NCBI GenBank assembly: GCA_009760855.2
Contig: WPIO01000025.1
Span: 1,347,501 to 1,411,500, forward strand
DNA: 64,000 bases
Origin: Cristatella mucedo
Lineage: Eukaryota > Bryozoa > Phylactolaemata > Cristatellidae
Direction: 5' to 3'
Part shown: one piece after another, positions 11,494-21,653 of the stretch
Layout of the letters: each line of letters begins with the position of its first letter
How positions within the stretch are numbered: position 1 is the first letter of the stretch
The notes under the pieces: generated by a model
The model's database searches: none
What the model saw: the letters and a program-made list of their open reading frames with translations, nothing else
What the model was told of the DNA's origin: nothing
Translations under genes and position numbers: made by a program

Positions 11494-11695
11494 CTATGCC
11501 GGCTTCAGGTTAGCGTTTACAAAGAGGATCAGGAATTGAGAAGAAAAGAAGCTGGGAGCACTCAGAGCAGGAGCAGGAATCGCTGTCTCGGACTGTCTCG
11601 CTGCCTCTGCTGCTTTCAATTTCTTGATAGCTTCAGCTGCAGTGCCAGCTACTACAGCTGCCAAGAAGGCACTGCTGTCATTGACCTCGTGATAG
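11494..11695 (-). CDS. Possible terminal exon, unknown protein
   Basis: On the minus strand an excellent 3' splice site (GATTTTTTTTAG) precedes 11695. The frame entered in phase 2 stays open for 66 codons to TAG. The text looks protein-like: an Ala/Lys/Glu amphipathic stretch (AAVVAGTAAEAIKKLKAAEA), then Pro/Ala/Ser and a hydrophobic end. I recognise no family. No donor was found that would link it to the similar open piece upstream (11968-11794), so the two may belong to different transcripts or be chance. Confidence 0.25.
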
Positions 11696-11793
11696 CTAAA
11701 AAAAATCTCACTCACTATGGTAGGGGTCCAAAAGCCGAGTGCCTTTGGGGCCTGGCCTCTCCTTAAGGAACCGGGGCAGTCTAGCTGCAAAGG

Positions 11794-11968
11794 TCATCTT
11801 GAAGTCTGTTCAGGCTGCCTGTGATTTATGCAGAGCCTGGTTTGGTGTAAGTTGCCGAGCTCGAATGCGATCCAGCGGTTCCAGCTCTCGTGCGGCAGCC
11901 ACTCAAATGCCAGGTCGTCGAGCAGGGCAACTTGGACGCTTGCAAGCCAGCAACGAATCAGTGAGAAG
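11794..11968 (-). CDS. Possible terminal exon, unknown protein
   Basis: On the minus strand a pyrimidine-rich acceptor (TTTCTCTTTTCATGCAG) precedes 11968. A phase-2 frame then runs to TGA, with aromatic and acidic text (CWLASVQVALLDDLAFEWLP, then ESWNRW). No domain is recognised. The plus strand of the same DNA has a strong GTAAGT donor near 11850, so the coding strand is uncertain. Confidence 0.22.
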
Positions 11969-13297
11969 CTGCATGAAAAGAGAAAGATGTTAAGTCTTCC
12001 GCCTGATCGTTTCGGCTGATTAAAGGATCGCTTTATCTCAGTGAAAGGACGACGATGCCGCAGCGGCTGTGGGCTTGACAAATCGGTCTCAAACGACTGG
12101 AGGCAAATCGCAGTGCCCTGATTGGGTCGGTCGAGGAGGCTGCAGCCCGAACAAGTGACGGAACACCTAGCATCTAGTGCTTAGGCTTTGCCTGCAGGCA
12201 AGGCTCGAAGGCATGATGTACTACGTCATCTCTGCTTCCCTAGGTCGTGGTAGCTTGGATTGAAAGCTAGACCTGTGATAGCGCAGCCCTCGTGTGCCTT
12301 CGATGCAGCAGGACGAGAAGTGTTTGATCGTTAAGCCTTCGTTCGGAGTTTATTTATGGAGAACATTTCATGAAACATCTAACTCTATCGTGTCTCTAGT
12401 TGTTGGATGTCTTGCTTTCTTGTGGCTAAATGCCATGGAAATGCTGGGGGCTCGATGCTGCTACCCCCCCCCCCCGCCACCCACGGAATAGCTGCAACAT
12501 CACTTTCTGGCAGCCTCTGCCGCGGTTGCCGGTAGTCTTGACTGGACATGCCACCTAGGTGACCGAGACACCCGGCTAAGCTCTCATGGCGGCATCGAGT
12601 TGAGCCATCGGCTTGTCGCCATCACTAGCCTGCACGAGGCATCTGTGCAGATGGTTTGGAGCTGCCAGTGCTAATCGTCAATAGCATCATCTTGTGTAGT
12701 GCCTGGCGCCACTTTGACGGGTCGACGTGCTAAGACTTGCACGTGATTCTCGACTCGATGGCATTGATACGCCGTCTCAAGCCGGCTCCCCTAGTCGATG
12801 GACGGTTGCTGAAGCTTTGTCTCTTGCTTCTATGTCGCTCCCAGGTGCACAATGTCGGGCGGCGTAGTTGCTGCTGCTCTGCTGCTGCCACCATTTGCTC
12901 AGCATCCTCTCACCTGCCTAGCTCGCTTGTCTCAGTAGCTCGTTAAAGTACAAGAGCTCACTGCCTGTGGACTCGCTTTGCCGAGTCATAGTAGAAGTAG
13001 TCATAGTAGAAATAGTCATAGTACTGTCACCGAAGACAACGCTGCACCATCTTGCTGCATGACGGAAGTGCGCCATCTTGCCTCGTCATGGCCCGCCGGA
13101 CGTCCTCGCTTTAATTAGTAGAGACCACTAGAGTAAACGTCGATCAGGCGATCGTTCGCCACTGGCTCCAGCATTTACGCGGTAGGTGGTGGACGAGCCT
13201 TAGCAGCCAAATGCGGATTGTTTGCCTGCCTGCCTGCCCCACGGGACTCTAACCGTTCGACTGAGCTGGTGCCACCGAGCCTCTTGAACGCATTCAG
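11969..13297. other. Upstream region of locus A
   Basis: No exon joining locus A in phase 1 was identified here, so the start codon and signal peptide of locus A remain unknown. There is a C run at 12464-12476 and a short imperfect repeat of CATAGTAGAA words at 12987-13023. Two signal-peptide-like starts (12758 and 12852) lack a phase-1 donor. Confidence 0.4.
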
Positions 13298-13672
13298 GTC
13301 CCGTCACTGTCACTACCTGCACGCAGAGGATAGAGTGCCGCGGCGACAGTGGCGAAGGTCTATTCTTGCTGGGAGCCAACGCCCACGTGACCAGTGACTG
13401 TCGGTGGATAGTCGATGGCAGCAAGGTGTTCTACCTCAAAGCCGCCTCGCCATTCAACTTGACCGAGCAGGGTGGCTGCTCGGCCTTGCTGCAGATAGCA
13501 CCGGCTGACACTCTAGCCCGAGGCGACATGGAGGACGCCTGCTCACGCAGCCGCCTGAAGTCGAACAGCCTGTTCGTGGCCACCAGCCAGCTCGCTATGC
13601 TGCCGACGAGGCGCTTGCTCGAGCAGTCGCTGCAGCAGCTTCGCAACACTTTCAGCACGCTGACATTCAGAG
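13298..13672 (+). CDS. Locus A exon: CUB-like domain, type 1
   Basis: This exon of 375 nt starts after CGCATTCAG and ends at AG|GTAGGA. Both junctions are phase 1, the mark of a mobile extracellular module. Its 125 codons hold five Cys spaced C-x5-C-x20-C-x25-C-x20-C. The last four fit the two disulfide pairs of a CUB domain. The centre reads DCRWIV...FYLKA..PFNLT...GC, close to the CUB core C.W.I....I.L.F..F.LE....C. NLT is a possible N-glycosylation site. A domain of this kind would lie outside the cell and bind protein or glycan. The call is from pattern only; overall identity to classical CUB is low. The type 1 exon of locus B (46673-47014) has the same phases and Cys plan. The next exon lies 438 nt downstream. 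Confidence 0.65.
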
Positions 13673-14110
13673 GTAGGACGCCCAGCCGCCGCCGCTGCAC
13701 AGGCACTCTGCTCAGGCACCGCATATTGGCACGAGCGGCGCTGGCGTTGCGTGCACTAACTGCGACTAACGCCACTCTGGCAAAGTGCTGCTGTGGAAAT
13801 CCCGCATGCCGGGCATGCGGCCGGCGCGATGCGCTCCACCTCGCCGGGCATCCCTGTCGGCAGGATGGTTGGCAGGCTCGTGAGCGATTGCTCACTTTCT
13901 CGCGCTCTTCTCCACCGCAAGCTTCTCCATGCCCGGATTTCTGCCTTGGTTTTGTATCTCGGTGTGGAGACCGAAGATCCAAAGCTTCTCGCAGCAAAGG
14001 CCGAAGTACCAAAGGCCCGCTCCTGTCTTCGGTGTTATCGCAGCTCGAAGCTTCGAGATCTGCTGCGTGGAGGCGGTGGCAGCGGCGGCAAGGGTGGCGT
14101 CTCGTTGCAG
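13673..14110 (+). other. Locus A intron 1
   Basis: A GT...AG intron of 438 nt (GTAGGA donor, CTCGTTGCAG acceptor) between the two CUB-like exons. The long frames that read across it on both strands are GC-rich shadows. Confidence 0.6.
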
Positions 14111-14482
14111 CCGTCGATGCGATCGACCTGTGCCGGCAGCCACAGCTGGTGGTGAATGGTACCACGTACGTCAAGACTCCGTACGCCGCCGTCAGCTTGC
14201 CGTGCAACACGGCGCTCGTGGCCCAGAGCGGCTGGCTGCTGAACGTCACCGTCGTTGATGCGTGGCCCTCGGAGGCCGACGTCGCTGCCTCCATTGCACC
14301 CGGCTGCGTCTGCTACGAGTTGCGGGGCAGTGGCGAGCTGGGCCGGTCCGCGTGCTGGAGCTCAGGGAACGAGCCCACTGTTTACAGCAGGCACATCGAG
14401 GTCACTGTCAGAGCTGCAGCTGCTGCAGCTCTGACAGACTCCTCCGGCGCCCTGGCATGCACGATCGTCCTGCGTGTCGATG
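14111..14482 (+). CDS. Locus A exon: CUB-like domain, type 2
   Basis: A 372-nt exon bounded by CTCGTTGCAG and a consensus donor G|GTGAGT, again phase 1 at both ends. It carries six Cys: C-x23-C-x33-CxC-x13-C-x34-C. Recognisable blocks are LCRQPQLVVNGTTY, WLLNVTVVDAW, GCVCYEL, SACW and ALACTIVLRVDG at the end. NGT and NVT are possible N-glycosylation sites. The plus-strand Ala run near residue 100 is encoded by a GCTGCAGCT-type repeat that is locally palindromic. The locus B type 2 exon (46176-46517) matches in Cys order, block order and phases. This is a divergent CUB-like fold at best; the family name is an inference. Confidence 0.65.
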
Positions 14483-16019
14483 GTGAGTGTGGCAGCAGCA
14501 GCACGATCCCTGCTGCTGCTGCCCGATCTTGACGGCCTGACGTGTGCTTGCCAGTGTCAGAAAACGCACACCGGCATGTAGTCATGCCTGAGCAAAACGC
14601 AGGATTAAATGCTGAGCAGTGAACGATCACATCCCAGCGTTGCAGTAAATACATTAATTAGCTGCCCAGTAAAAGCTAGAGCCTTGTCGTCGTTGGTTGG
14701 CACCACACCTCTTAAGATTTTTTGCCAGCTTCATATGGTTTGACTGCAAAAGACCACAGTGGCAGGAATTTGTAGTGCCTGCTAAATATAGATGGTAGAA
14801 GTCGTCTTATAAGAAATATTCGGTTTTCGACCCATTAGCTGAGGCATCAGTTTTCCAAGAATGCAATAGTCTTTCTATGTTAATTGTGTATGATTAAACC
14901 GCCAACTGGAGCCATTTACTACCAACATAGCTTGCCAAGCTAAGAAACTGAGCCTCGATAACCACTTTAACTTTGATGGCATCAACCACCGGTGCTCAAT
15001 CACTCTCTAAAGTTGTGGAGATCAGGCATCAGTAAACCTTACACGGCCACGGCTTGAGATCTGGCAGGTTTCCTTTTTGGATCATGGAGAATCTAGTCGT
15101 TGTTATTTCCCATCCTGCTTTGCAACGTTTTTGAAAATGAGCAAAATGCTGTCGTTACTCTCTGTGCCACTCCCCGCTGACCGTATGTTCGAAGAGCGAT
15201 CAGTACAGGTAGTCTCGTGTGTGTGTGTGTGTGTGTGTGTCTGTGCGTGCGTGCATGTGTGCGCGCATGTGTTTCTCTTGCTCTCTCTCTCTCTCGCTTT
15301 CTTTCTCGATCAGCACGATCAATGCCCATTGCTCACAGCAAGTGCTTGATTGTGAACGTGGACAGGCAGCAATAGCCAGTCCAAATTGCAGCAAAAATCT
15401 ACAGTGGCTGTGCAGGTGCTCACACCTGATTTGCAAAGCAGAACACCGGCAGAGCCTGTGCTCACATGTCAGACTGCCACAGCAGCACTTGAGCTGCTAC
15501 TTTCCATGAAATGCAAACGGATTGCCAACAGAGGTGGCTTCTGGCTCATCTATTAATGTCGCAATACATCGGCTGTGCAGCATCTGCAGTGCATTTTCAG
15601 GTGCAATCAGGTGTACCGTCTGAACAGCATGTCACGCCCATGTCGCTAAGTCGTGCCGACCAAGACTATTTGGTTTTCACCTCAACCTGAGAAGATTAGA
15701 GAGATCTGTTTGATGCCCGCTCAACTTCTCTCGTCCTGTATTCACCACTCTCACAGCTTATAGAAATTGTAGGCACATAGGCGAACCGAAATTCTTTGCT
15801 TTGTCATTGCCAGTTCGTTGGTTAGCCACAGGTTTATCTTACTGCTTCCTGTTTTGTATGAAAAGTCACGTATCTACCGACGGAACAAGTCACAACCCCT
15901 GCAGCAACACAGGAAGGAGTCACAATCCCAGGTATGGTTCTGTTGCGTGATGGTTCTTTTTTCAATTATATCGAAAGGGCATAGAAAGGGGCAGGGCACG
16001 TAAGCTACTCCGGGGTCTT
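14483..16019 (+). other. Locus A large intron, 5' part
   Basis: It holds (GT)n and CT-rich patches at 15217-15295. At 15330-15510 a Cys-rich plus frame (CERGQAAIASPNCSKNLQW) vaguely resembles a CUB start, but no consistent phase-1 exon could be drawn. At 15832-15932 a possible small exon ending in CCCAG|GTATGG reads FILLLPVLYEKSR; its role is unknown. Confidence 0.35.
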
Positions 16020-16531
16020 GTCACTCCACAGAGTCAGCATAGCTTCGGGTGTATAACGACCTTATCAGTAATGCAGACTTGGTTAAAGTCTCTCTGCTTG
16101 TTTTGCTTGATCTTCTGGCAGCCTTTGATACTATTGACCACTAAGCCCTTCTCGAGCGCCTCTCATCTCGCCTGTGCATCACCGGTACTGCACTGCAATG
16201 GTTCAGGTCCTATCTCAGTGGGAGACTTCAGAGTATTGATATGAATGGACTAAAGTCATACGAAGAACCACTTAAGTATGAGATACCTCAGGGCTCTAGG
16301 CCTGGTCTGCTTTTTTCACAGTCTATACTCTCCCTTCTGTAGATTTAATAGCCAAGTACAATCTAGGCTTTTACTTCTATGCAGATGACACTCAGCTGTA
16401 CCTTTGCCTTGATATATCCCGGTTGTAGGACATTACCCCCCCCCCCCGATATTTCCCCCTGGTGTACCCTAGGACATTCCCCCTGCCATAGGACATTTCC
16501 CCCTAGTTGATGTATGTATAACTAAGAATGC

Positions 16532-16532
<1 letters not shown>

Positions 16533-16583
<51 letters not shown>
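16533..16583. repeat. (TA)n microsatellite
   Basis: About 50 bp of perfect TA inside the MITE-like insert. Confidence 0.97.
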
Positions 16584-16585
<2 letters not shown>

Positions 16586-16808
16586 ACATGATCAAATGAA
16601 GTTCACTCTATTGAAATATGACATATTCACTGGTTGGCCTTGCACTACACAGTCCATTTGGAAAGTCTTATCACAAAAACTGTATTTTCATGTTTTGCTC
16701 AATGAACTACTGATAAGCCAATCAGATCAATCACGAAAAAAGAACATGAAAAAGGTGCAAAATATCACAGGACTCCACACAATGCATATTAGTATATAGG
16801 TACATAAA

Positions 16809-16857
16809 TCCTAAACCCTAAACCCTAAACACTAGAGCCCTAAACCCTAAAACCCTG
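16809..16857. repeat. CCCTAAA telomere-like array
   Basis: Six or so near-perfect CCCTAAA units, broken by CACTAGAG. This is the plant-type telomere heptamer, not the animal CCCTAA hexamer. It lies inside the MITE-like insert. Confidence 0.85.
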
Positions 16858-17954
16858 TCTAGTATTATGCCCACACAGAAATGTCCTACCCCAGTGGGAA
16901 TGTCCTACCCAAGGGGGAATATCTGGGGAAATGGCCTGGGGTGGGAAATATCCATACCCCATCCCTCCCAGCCGTGCAGAACGTCGAATTCTCTCACCTC
17001 TCTTGCTCAATGTATTAATGACATCCTCACATGGCTGGCAGCAAGATTTCTTAATTTGAATGATGATAAAACCAACTTACAAGTTGTGGGCTAACAAGTG
17101 TGATTCAGAAATTGAAAAGGTTAACACTCTAAATCGGCTCCGCCAGCATATCTCCTCTTGAATCTGCACAAAATCTAGGTGTAATGTTTTGAAATGACCT
17201 TTCGTTAAACGACCACACCAGATCCACAATCAAGTCTGACTACTTTCAGCTACATAAATAAAATTGCTAAATTTCGGGCTTGTTTAGACAGGGATATCAC
17301 ATCTAACTTGGTGCATGCATTTGTGACATCCCATCTTGACTTCTGTAACTCACTTCTTGCTTGTCTACCGGCCTGTGCAATCAAGTGCTTGCAGATGGTA
17401 CACAAACTCTGCGGCTACGTTATCTTGAGTGTCGATGTTGCCACATCACACCACTTCTCGCCGACTCGCGCTGGCTACCAGTCAAGCAACGCATCGACTT
17501 CAAGATTGTGTCACTCACTTTTATGTCCATTAATTCTCTGGCTCCAGCCTGTCTCTCAGATCTACTCCCCCACCAGGCTAGGCATCATACTATCTGCTTT
17601 TCTTACTCATATTGTTGAGCTATACCTTGTTCGAACTTGAAATCCTTTGAAGACCGTGCCTTTAGTTTGTATGCTTTCGTAGCCTGAAACTCACATCCGA
17701 CTGAAGTCACGACTTGAATCCCTCAACTTGAAGGCATTGCAAAGGGAAGCTAATCGAACACTGCGTTCTGTATCGCAGCTTTTAGTTTTGTGTCCTTGTG
17801 ATTGCTAGTCCTCTGTGGGCTTCCTGTGCCTGACGACTTCGTGCATGCTTCCACGACCGTGTTTTACATATTGACACGGTGAAAGTAATTTTTGACCAGA
17901 TAATGCTTGTTGGCATTGTGCACGTTACCTGCCAATAACAATTTGATCATGCTG

Positions 17955-18083
17955 GTTTGGTCCCGTGATTAAGGTGCTCGCCCCGACCAACATTTGCCGA
18001 GGTCGTGGGCTGAGCCCTGTGGCAAATGTGAAGTTCCTGACTAGAGATTAAGTTCTCTTAGTGCGCCAAGTAAGTGAATTATA
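17955..18083 (+). mobile_element. SINE S2 copy
   Basis: The tRNA-like head has AAGGTGCTCGCC (box A region) and GAGGTCGTGGGCTGAGCCC (box B region). The tail GAAGTTCCTGACTAGAGATT ... TTCTCTTAGTGCGCC and a TA-rich end resemble the LINE-1f 3' end. It is inserted in the 3' UTR of the LINE copy around it. Confidence 0.75.
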
Positions 18084-18185
18084 TATTATATCATGAAATA
18101 TATGATGCCATTACAGCACATTTAAAGTGCATTGGAGGAAATTAGGCTCTCTGACGATATAAATGTATTTTTATGTATTAGTATC

Positions 18186-19284
18186 ATTAGAGTCGCAGGG
18201 CAGGCTGCTGCTGCTACTGCTATGCCTCCTTTTGGATTCTGGGGGGGGGTGGGACAGGGTATTCATTCACAATAACTTCAGGATAATTGGAAAATGTAGT
18301 GCCGTCATGGATCAGGCTAATAATATGCTTTGTTGGGTCAAGTGCTCTTGAGTTGTATGCACTGCTGCTGAAGCTTTGGGGGGAGAGTTGGGTCTTCAGC
18401 ACCTTGAAGGTGACTGTGCCACTGAAAAAACTTTCTTCAGTCCAAACCCCCGAAGCCCATTAGCCATTCCATGGTGGCCACTGGGCTTCCGGGGAGGGCT
18501 AGAGAGCTGTTCTAGAGGCTTGTTGGGACGGTAGTATCGAGCGGCAGTAGAATATTTGGCTTCAGCAGCTTTAAGTCGTTTCTCTACTGTGCAGCTCTGC
18601 TTTTTTTATTTTCTTTATCGATGAAGCTACGAATGGCTTCTGGAGCTCCACACTTTCAACACTTGGGGTTGGTTTCCAGAGGGACCTTCACCTTCTTCTC
18701 AGAGAGGTGGCGATTCTATTGTAAGAATTGCTCTTGCGGTAGTTCTTATTTTAAGCTAGCTCTACTATGGAGGCCAACCCTAGATGTACATGCCTCGGCA
18801 TGTAGCTTCAAGCTCTCGTACGTAGCTAGCACATAACTTTCCAGTGGCTTGTGGTAGAGGCTTCGGGCTGCTTCGGCCTTTATTACGGAGCTTCAAACTC
18901 TCCTGAAATGTTCTGAGAGTTACAATAGCAAGCAAAGTAAACAGTTAATAATAAAAATAAGATTTAAACCGCAAGTTTTTTGAAGGGGCTAAAAAGCCTT
19001 CCCGGGCAGACATAGAAGAGAACGCCTTGACCTAGTGCCATGACTTTCAAGGCCGAGAGGTAACTCCAAGCTAAAAAGATATAGTCGATTATATTGGCCT
19101 GCAAACACGAATTTTTGTTCAAAGCTTTGCACTCTGTGCTGCCCATTTTAAGGAAGCATCTGCAGTTAGTAAGTGGTTTTTAGTGGCGTGGCCACTTGCC
19201 AGCAGTCATGATGTCGCGAGGCAAGCTGAATTCTTGTAGTGTCTGCTTGCTGTTATGCATTCTGTTGGCTATTTCAAGTAAAGC
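18186..19284 (+). other. Locus A large intron, middle part
   Basis: A G run occurs at 18241-18250. A Cys-containing plus frame at 18621-18836 has CKNCSCGSSYF and ASACSFKLS, weakly reminiscent of the CxC and final Cys blocks of type 2 modules, but boundaries and spacing do not fit. Nothing else is recognised. Confidence 0.3.
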
Positions 19285-19450
19285 AGTGGTCAGCTGATCC
19301 AACAGGCTCATTTTAAGAGCGACAGAAGAGCCTTAGTGGCTATCGCCCTGCTTTAATGCAGGCAATTAAGGATGGTCTACTGTAGGGCTCGAACCGTCGA
19401 CCTAAGTCTTAAAGTGCAAGCACCTTACCCCAAGGCCAAGGCCCAAGATA
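19285..19450 (-). mobile_element. SINE S1 copy
   Basis: Read in reverse: a head with GGCTCGAACC (complement of the box B region), the ACCTAAGTC region, then a tail with AGAGCCTTAGTGGCTATCGCC and AACAGGCTCATTTTAAGAGC. It shares word order with the copies at 34.6, 36.7, 43.0, 44.9, 55.5 and 56.1 kb. Confidence 0.65.
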
Positions 19451-20561
19451 TACTGGGTCAAACAAAGTATTAGCTGCCGGTGGATCCTGCTTCAAAATGC
19501 TAGAAGTCTGTCCAATCAGCCTGACTGTGGGTTTACTGTCTGGTTCTGTGTCATTAATTTGGTGATTGCATCAGCGGCACTGCCTAGGAAGTTGGACTGT
19601 ATATTTGATCACATGCATCACCGGTATGTTATAGTTTGCCAGCGAACGAACTTGCTAAATCGCTTTAAACATTGAAGAACGTCTGGCTTGCTGCATTTAT
19701 TGGATAGTAAGCATTGGTAGAAGTAGGTAGACTGCTGGACGTGCCCTTACAATCACTATTGTAATGCCAGCATTTCCATTCCGACTAGGTCTGTACATTG
19801 GCTGCAAGTAGAGTCACAGCTGCAATTCTCTGACATTCCATGTTTATCTGACCTTTCGATTGATCGATTGGCACTCAAGGAATTTTTTTCAAAAGCAGGC
19901 TTGTGAGGGATACTTGAGGGTTGCACACAGACGAGAGCAATCGAGTGAACATTGCCATTTCTGCTTTTGTCTCTACTTGCCTCGAGCTGCTGTCGTGGTA
20001 CCGAGTCGTTAATAGTGCAGTGACTTTCGTGCCCACGATCGCTGCAATACCCATCTCTTTGGATTGCAGTTTTTGTGCAGCCTGAGAGCATCGGCGCAGC
20101 CCTGTCGCTTTCTTACTATCTGTAGGATAACTAGCAGCATGAGCTGCTTGGGCAGCCATTTACATGCGCATCCAGTTCGTGTACATGCATTGCTATTACT
20201 GCATCTTCCGCTTGCACCTCTACATGTTACTCTTTTCTATTTTACTCCGAGCAATATATCAGACTAGGTCTTTTCTGATTGCACAACATCAGACAAAAAT
20301 GCGTATTGGCCTCATGTTATTGCTGACCTCTCTGCCTATATAGCCAAGTGGTGCCGGCTGCCTTCAGTTAGCGGTAAGGGGGTTTGCAGCCATTCAAGCT
20401 TTCATGCTTGGTACTTGGAAAGAATTCATATTGAACCAGTCATCAGTAGCCCAACAGATGCTTTAAAACTTTAGCAAACCCATTGCTACTCTTTTTCGTC
20501 TATGCAGGATACTGTGATGTTAGACATATACATATATATATGTGTGTGTGTGCGTGCGTGC

Positions 20562-20593
<32 letters not shown>
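19451..20593 (+). other. Locus A intron; unassigned, with (GT)n
   Basis: No exon joining in phase 1 was seen. A (GT)n / GCGT tract occupies 20540-20593 next to the SINE S2 copy. Confidence 0.35.
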
Positions 20594-20596
<3 letters not shown>

Positions 20597-20722
20597 ATCC
20601 ATTTGTATAGCGCCCTAAGAGAACTTAATCTCTATTCAGGCACTTCACATATGCCGCAGGGCTCGAGCCACGACCTCGGCGAGACGTTGGTCGGGGTGAG
20701 CACCTTAACCACTGGGCCTCTT
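20594..20722 (-). mobile_element. SINE S2 copy
   Basis: On the minus strand: a tRNA-like head (GGTCGTGGCTCGAGCCC region, GGTGCTCACCCC), then TGAAGTGCCTGAATAGAG, TTAAGTTCTCTTAGGGCGCT and ATACAAATGG, running into the CA/GT tract. Its order and wording match the copies at 18.0, 33.6, 41.8 and 47.5 kb. Confidence 0.75.
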
Positions 20723-21541
20723 AGTGCGATTGAGGCTGGGACCAGACTTCAAACACAGCTGCAGTTGTTGGCATTTAATGTTCCAAGTTTTCAGTCTACG
20801 TTTTACGTTTCTGTTGGGCAAAACCTTGTCCTTAGTTTGATGAACAGTTGCATGTTAAGTTAGCAAGCCTGTTGATTGCCTGGGGAGCCCGATTTGGTCA
20901 AGGCAAGTGTATTTAGATTGGCTCGTCGGCCATGTCAAGTGTATTTAGATTGCCAAAACCCTCTGTGTGGCATTCAAAACGGCTGGAAAGCGAGCAGCAA
21001 ATGGCATCGGCAAACCTGCTTGTAGTTTGCTTCAGCAGTTTTGGCATATGAATGCTTGTCCCGATAATCAGGAGTGCTTAGCTCAGGTTTTCCCATTTGA
21101 GCTTCTAAGGAGCACCTGTTTGAGTGATTCTGGAGTGCTGCATTGGTATTTAGCCAGAAGTAGTAGCAGTGTGTTTATGCTCCCACTTGTGTCCCCACAA
21201 CATAGCCTTAATGTTCATCCCTTCCATCGATCGTGGTTATGTTTATGGAACCCCTCTCAGCCTTAGCTGCCGATCGCTGTCATGGCTGGCAGCTCTACAG
21301 ACAGGCACGCTTTTTTCTTCTTCCAATGCATTATATTGGGTTGAATACGTTAGCTGCCTGATATCGTTCGGATCGATCTTTTATGCCCTGTTTTTTCTAC
21401 ATTGTCGTGTTGGTCAAACATTCATCTTTGGATGTATGCATTGTCGTACGTGTGGCTAATTTTAACTAACGGATCAATCGCTTTTGGCCCATTCGCATTA
21501 CATGTAACCCACTATCCTTCTGCAATGCTCTACTTTTGCAG
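20723..21541 (+). other. Locus A large intron, 3' part
   Basis: A short direct repeat (CAAGTGTATTTAGATTG) occurs twice at 20905-20960. The block ends in the pyrimidine-rich acceptor CTCTACTTTTGCAG. Confidence 0.45.
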
Positions 21542-21653
21542 GGCAAATGCCTAATAGGTGGCCACTGTTTATTATTTCAACCTCTGTTACTTTTGTTGGT
21601 GGAATAATACTAATTGGTGGTTTGGCCATGGTCATCTTGTTATGCCGAAGATG
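21542..21653 (+). CDS. Locus A exon: transmembrane segment
   Basis: This 112-nt exon follows TCTACTTTTGCAG and ends at ATG|GTGAGT. It enters in phase 1, exactly what the type 2 exon (14111-14482) leaves, and exits in phase 2. It encodes MPNRWPLFIISTSVTF, then VGGIILIGGLAMVILLCRR: about 26 hydrophobic residues followed by a Cys and two Arg. That is the stop-transfer pattern of a single-pass type I membrane protein. The phase agreement on both sides is the main support. The longest open frame here in another phase is a shadow. Confidence 0.7.

Larger units (their letters stand above)
16413..16960. mobile_element. MITE-like insert with inverted GGACATT arrays
   Basis: This 548-bp block separates two adjacent LINE codons (TTTGCCTTGA and TCCCTCCCAG). 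Its left part carries several copies of TAGGACATTxCCCCC; its right part carries the inverted form GGGGAATGTCCTA. The GATATTTCCC word occurs near both ends in opposite orientation. The middle is (TA)n plus a CCCTAAA array. There is no coding capacity beyond 67 codons. That fits a non-autonomous DNA transposon with long subterminal inverted repeats. The exact target duplication is not resolved. Confidence 0.6.
16020..18185 (+). mobile_element. LINE-1f copy, interrupted twice
   Basis: A degenerate non-LTR element lies in the intron of locus A. The RT palm is visible at 16020-16412 (AAFDTIDH region, GSRPGLLF, FYADDTQLYL). A MITE-like insert follows to 16960. The C-terminal region (DFCNSLLACLPAC near 17340) runs to about 17730 and the 3' UTR is split by a SINE at 17955-18083. 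The tail resumes after it (TTAGGCTCTCTGACG). Stops and frameshifts throughout show that it is inactive. Confidence 0.8.

Noticed and set aside
12758-12940. Two signal-peptide-like starts (12758 with LLKLCLLLLC; 12852 with VVAAALLLPP) as first exon of locus A
   Set aside because: Neither frame reaches a donor in phase 1, which the first module exon requires. They remain only composition matches.
13431-14294. A 287-codon open frame on the minus strand opposite locus A
   Set aside because: It is the GC-rich shadow of the two plus-strand exons and the intron between them. The plus strand has matching splice phases, Cys spacing and a paralogue; the minus frame has none.
15330-15510. Cys-rich plus frame as an extra CUB-like exon of locus A
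   Set aside because: The start CERGQAAIASPN is suggestive, but no phase-1 acceptor and donor pair bounds it and the later Cys spacing does not fit.
16809-16857. A true internal telomere or chromosome end
   Set aside because: Only about six units, degenerate, and enclosed in a transposon-like insert within a LINE.
18621-18836. Plus frame with CSC and ASACSF as a type 2 module
   Set aside because: Only two of the expected blocks appear, the spacing is wrong, and splice boundaries are missing.
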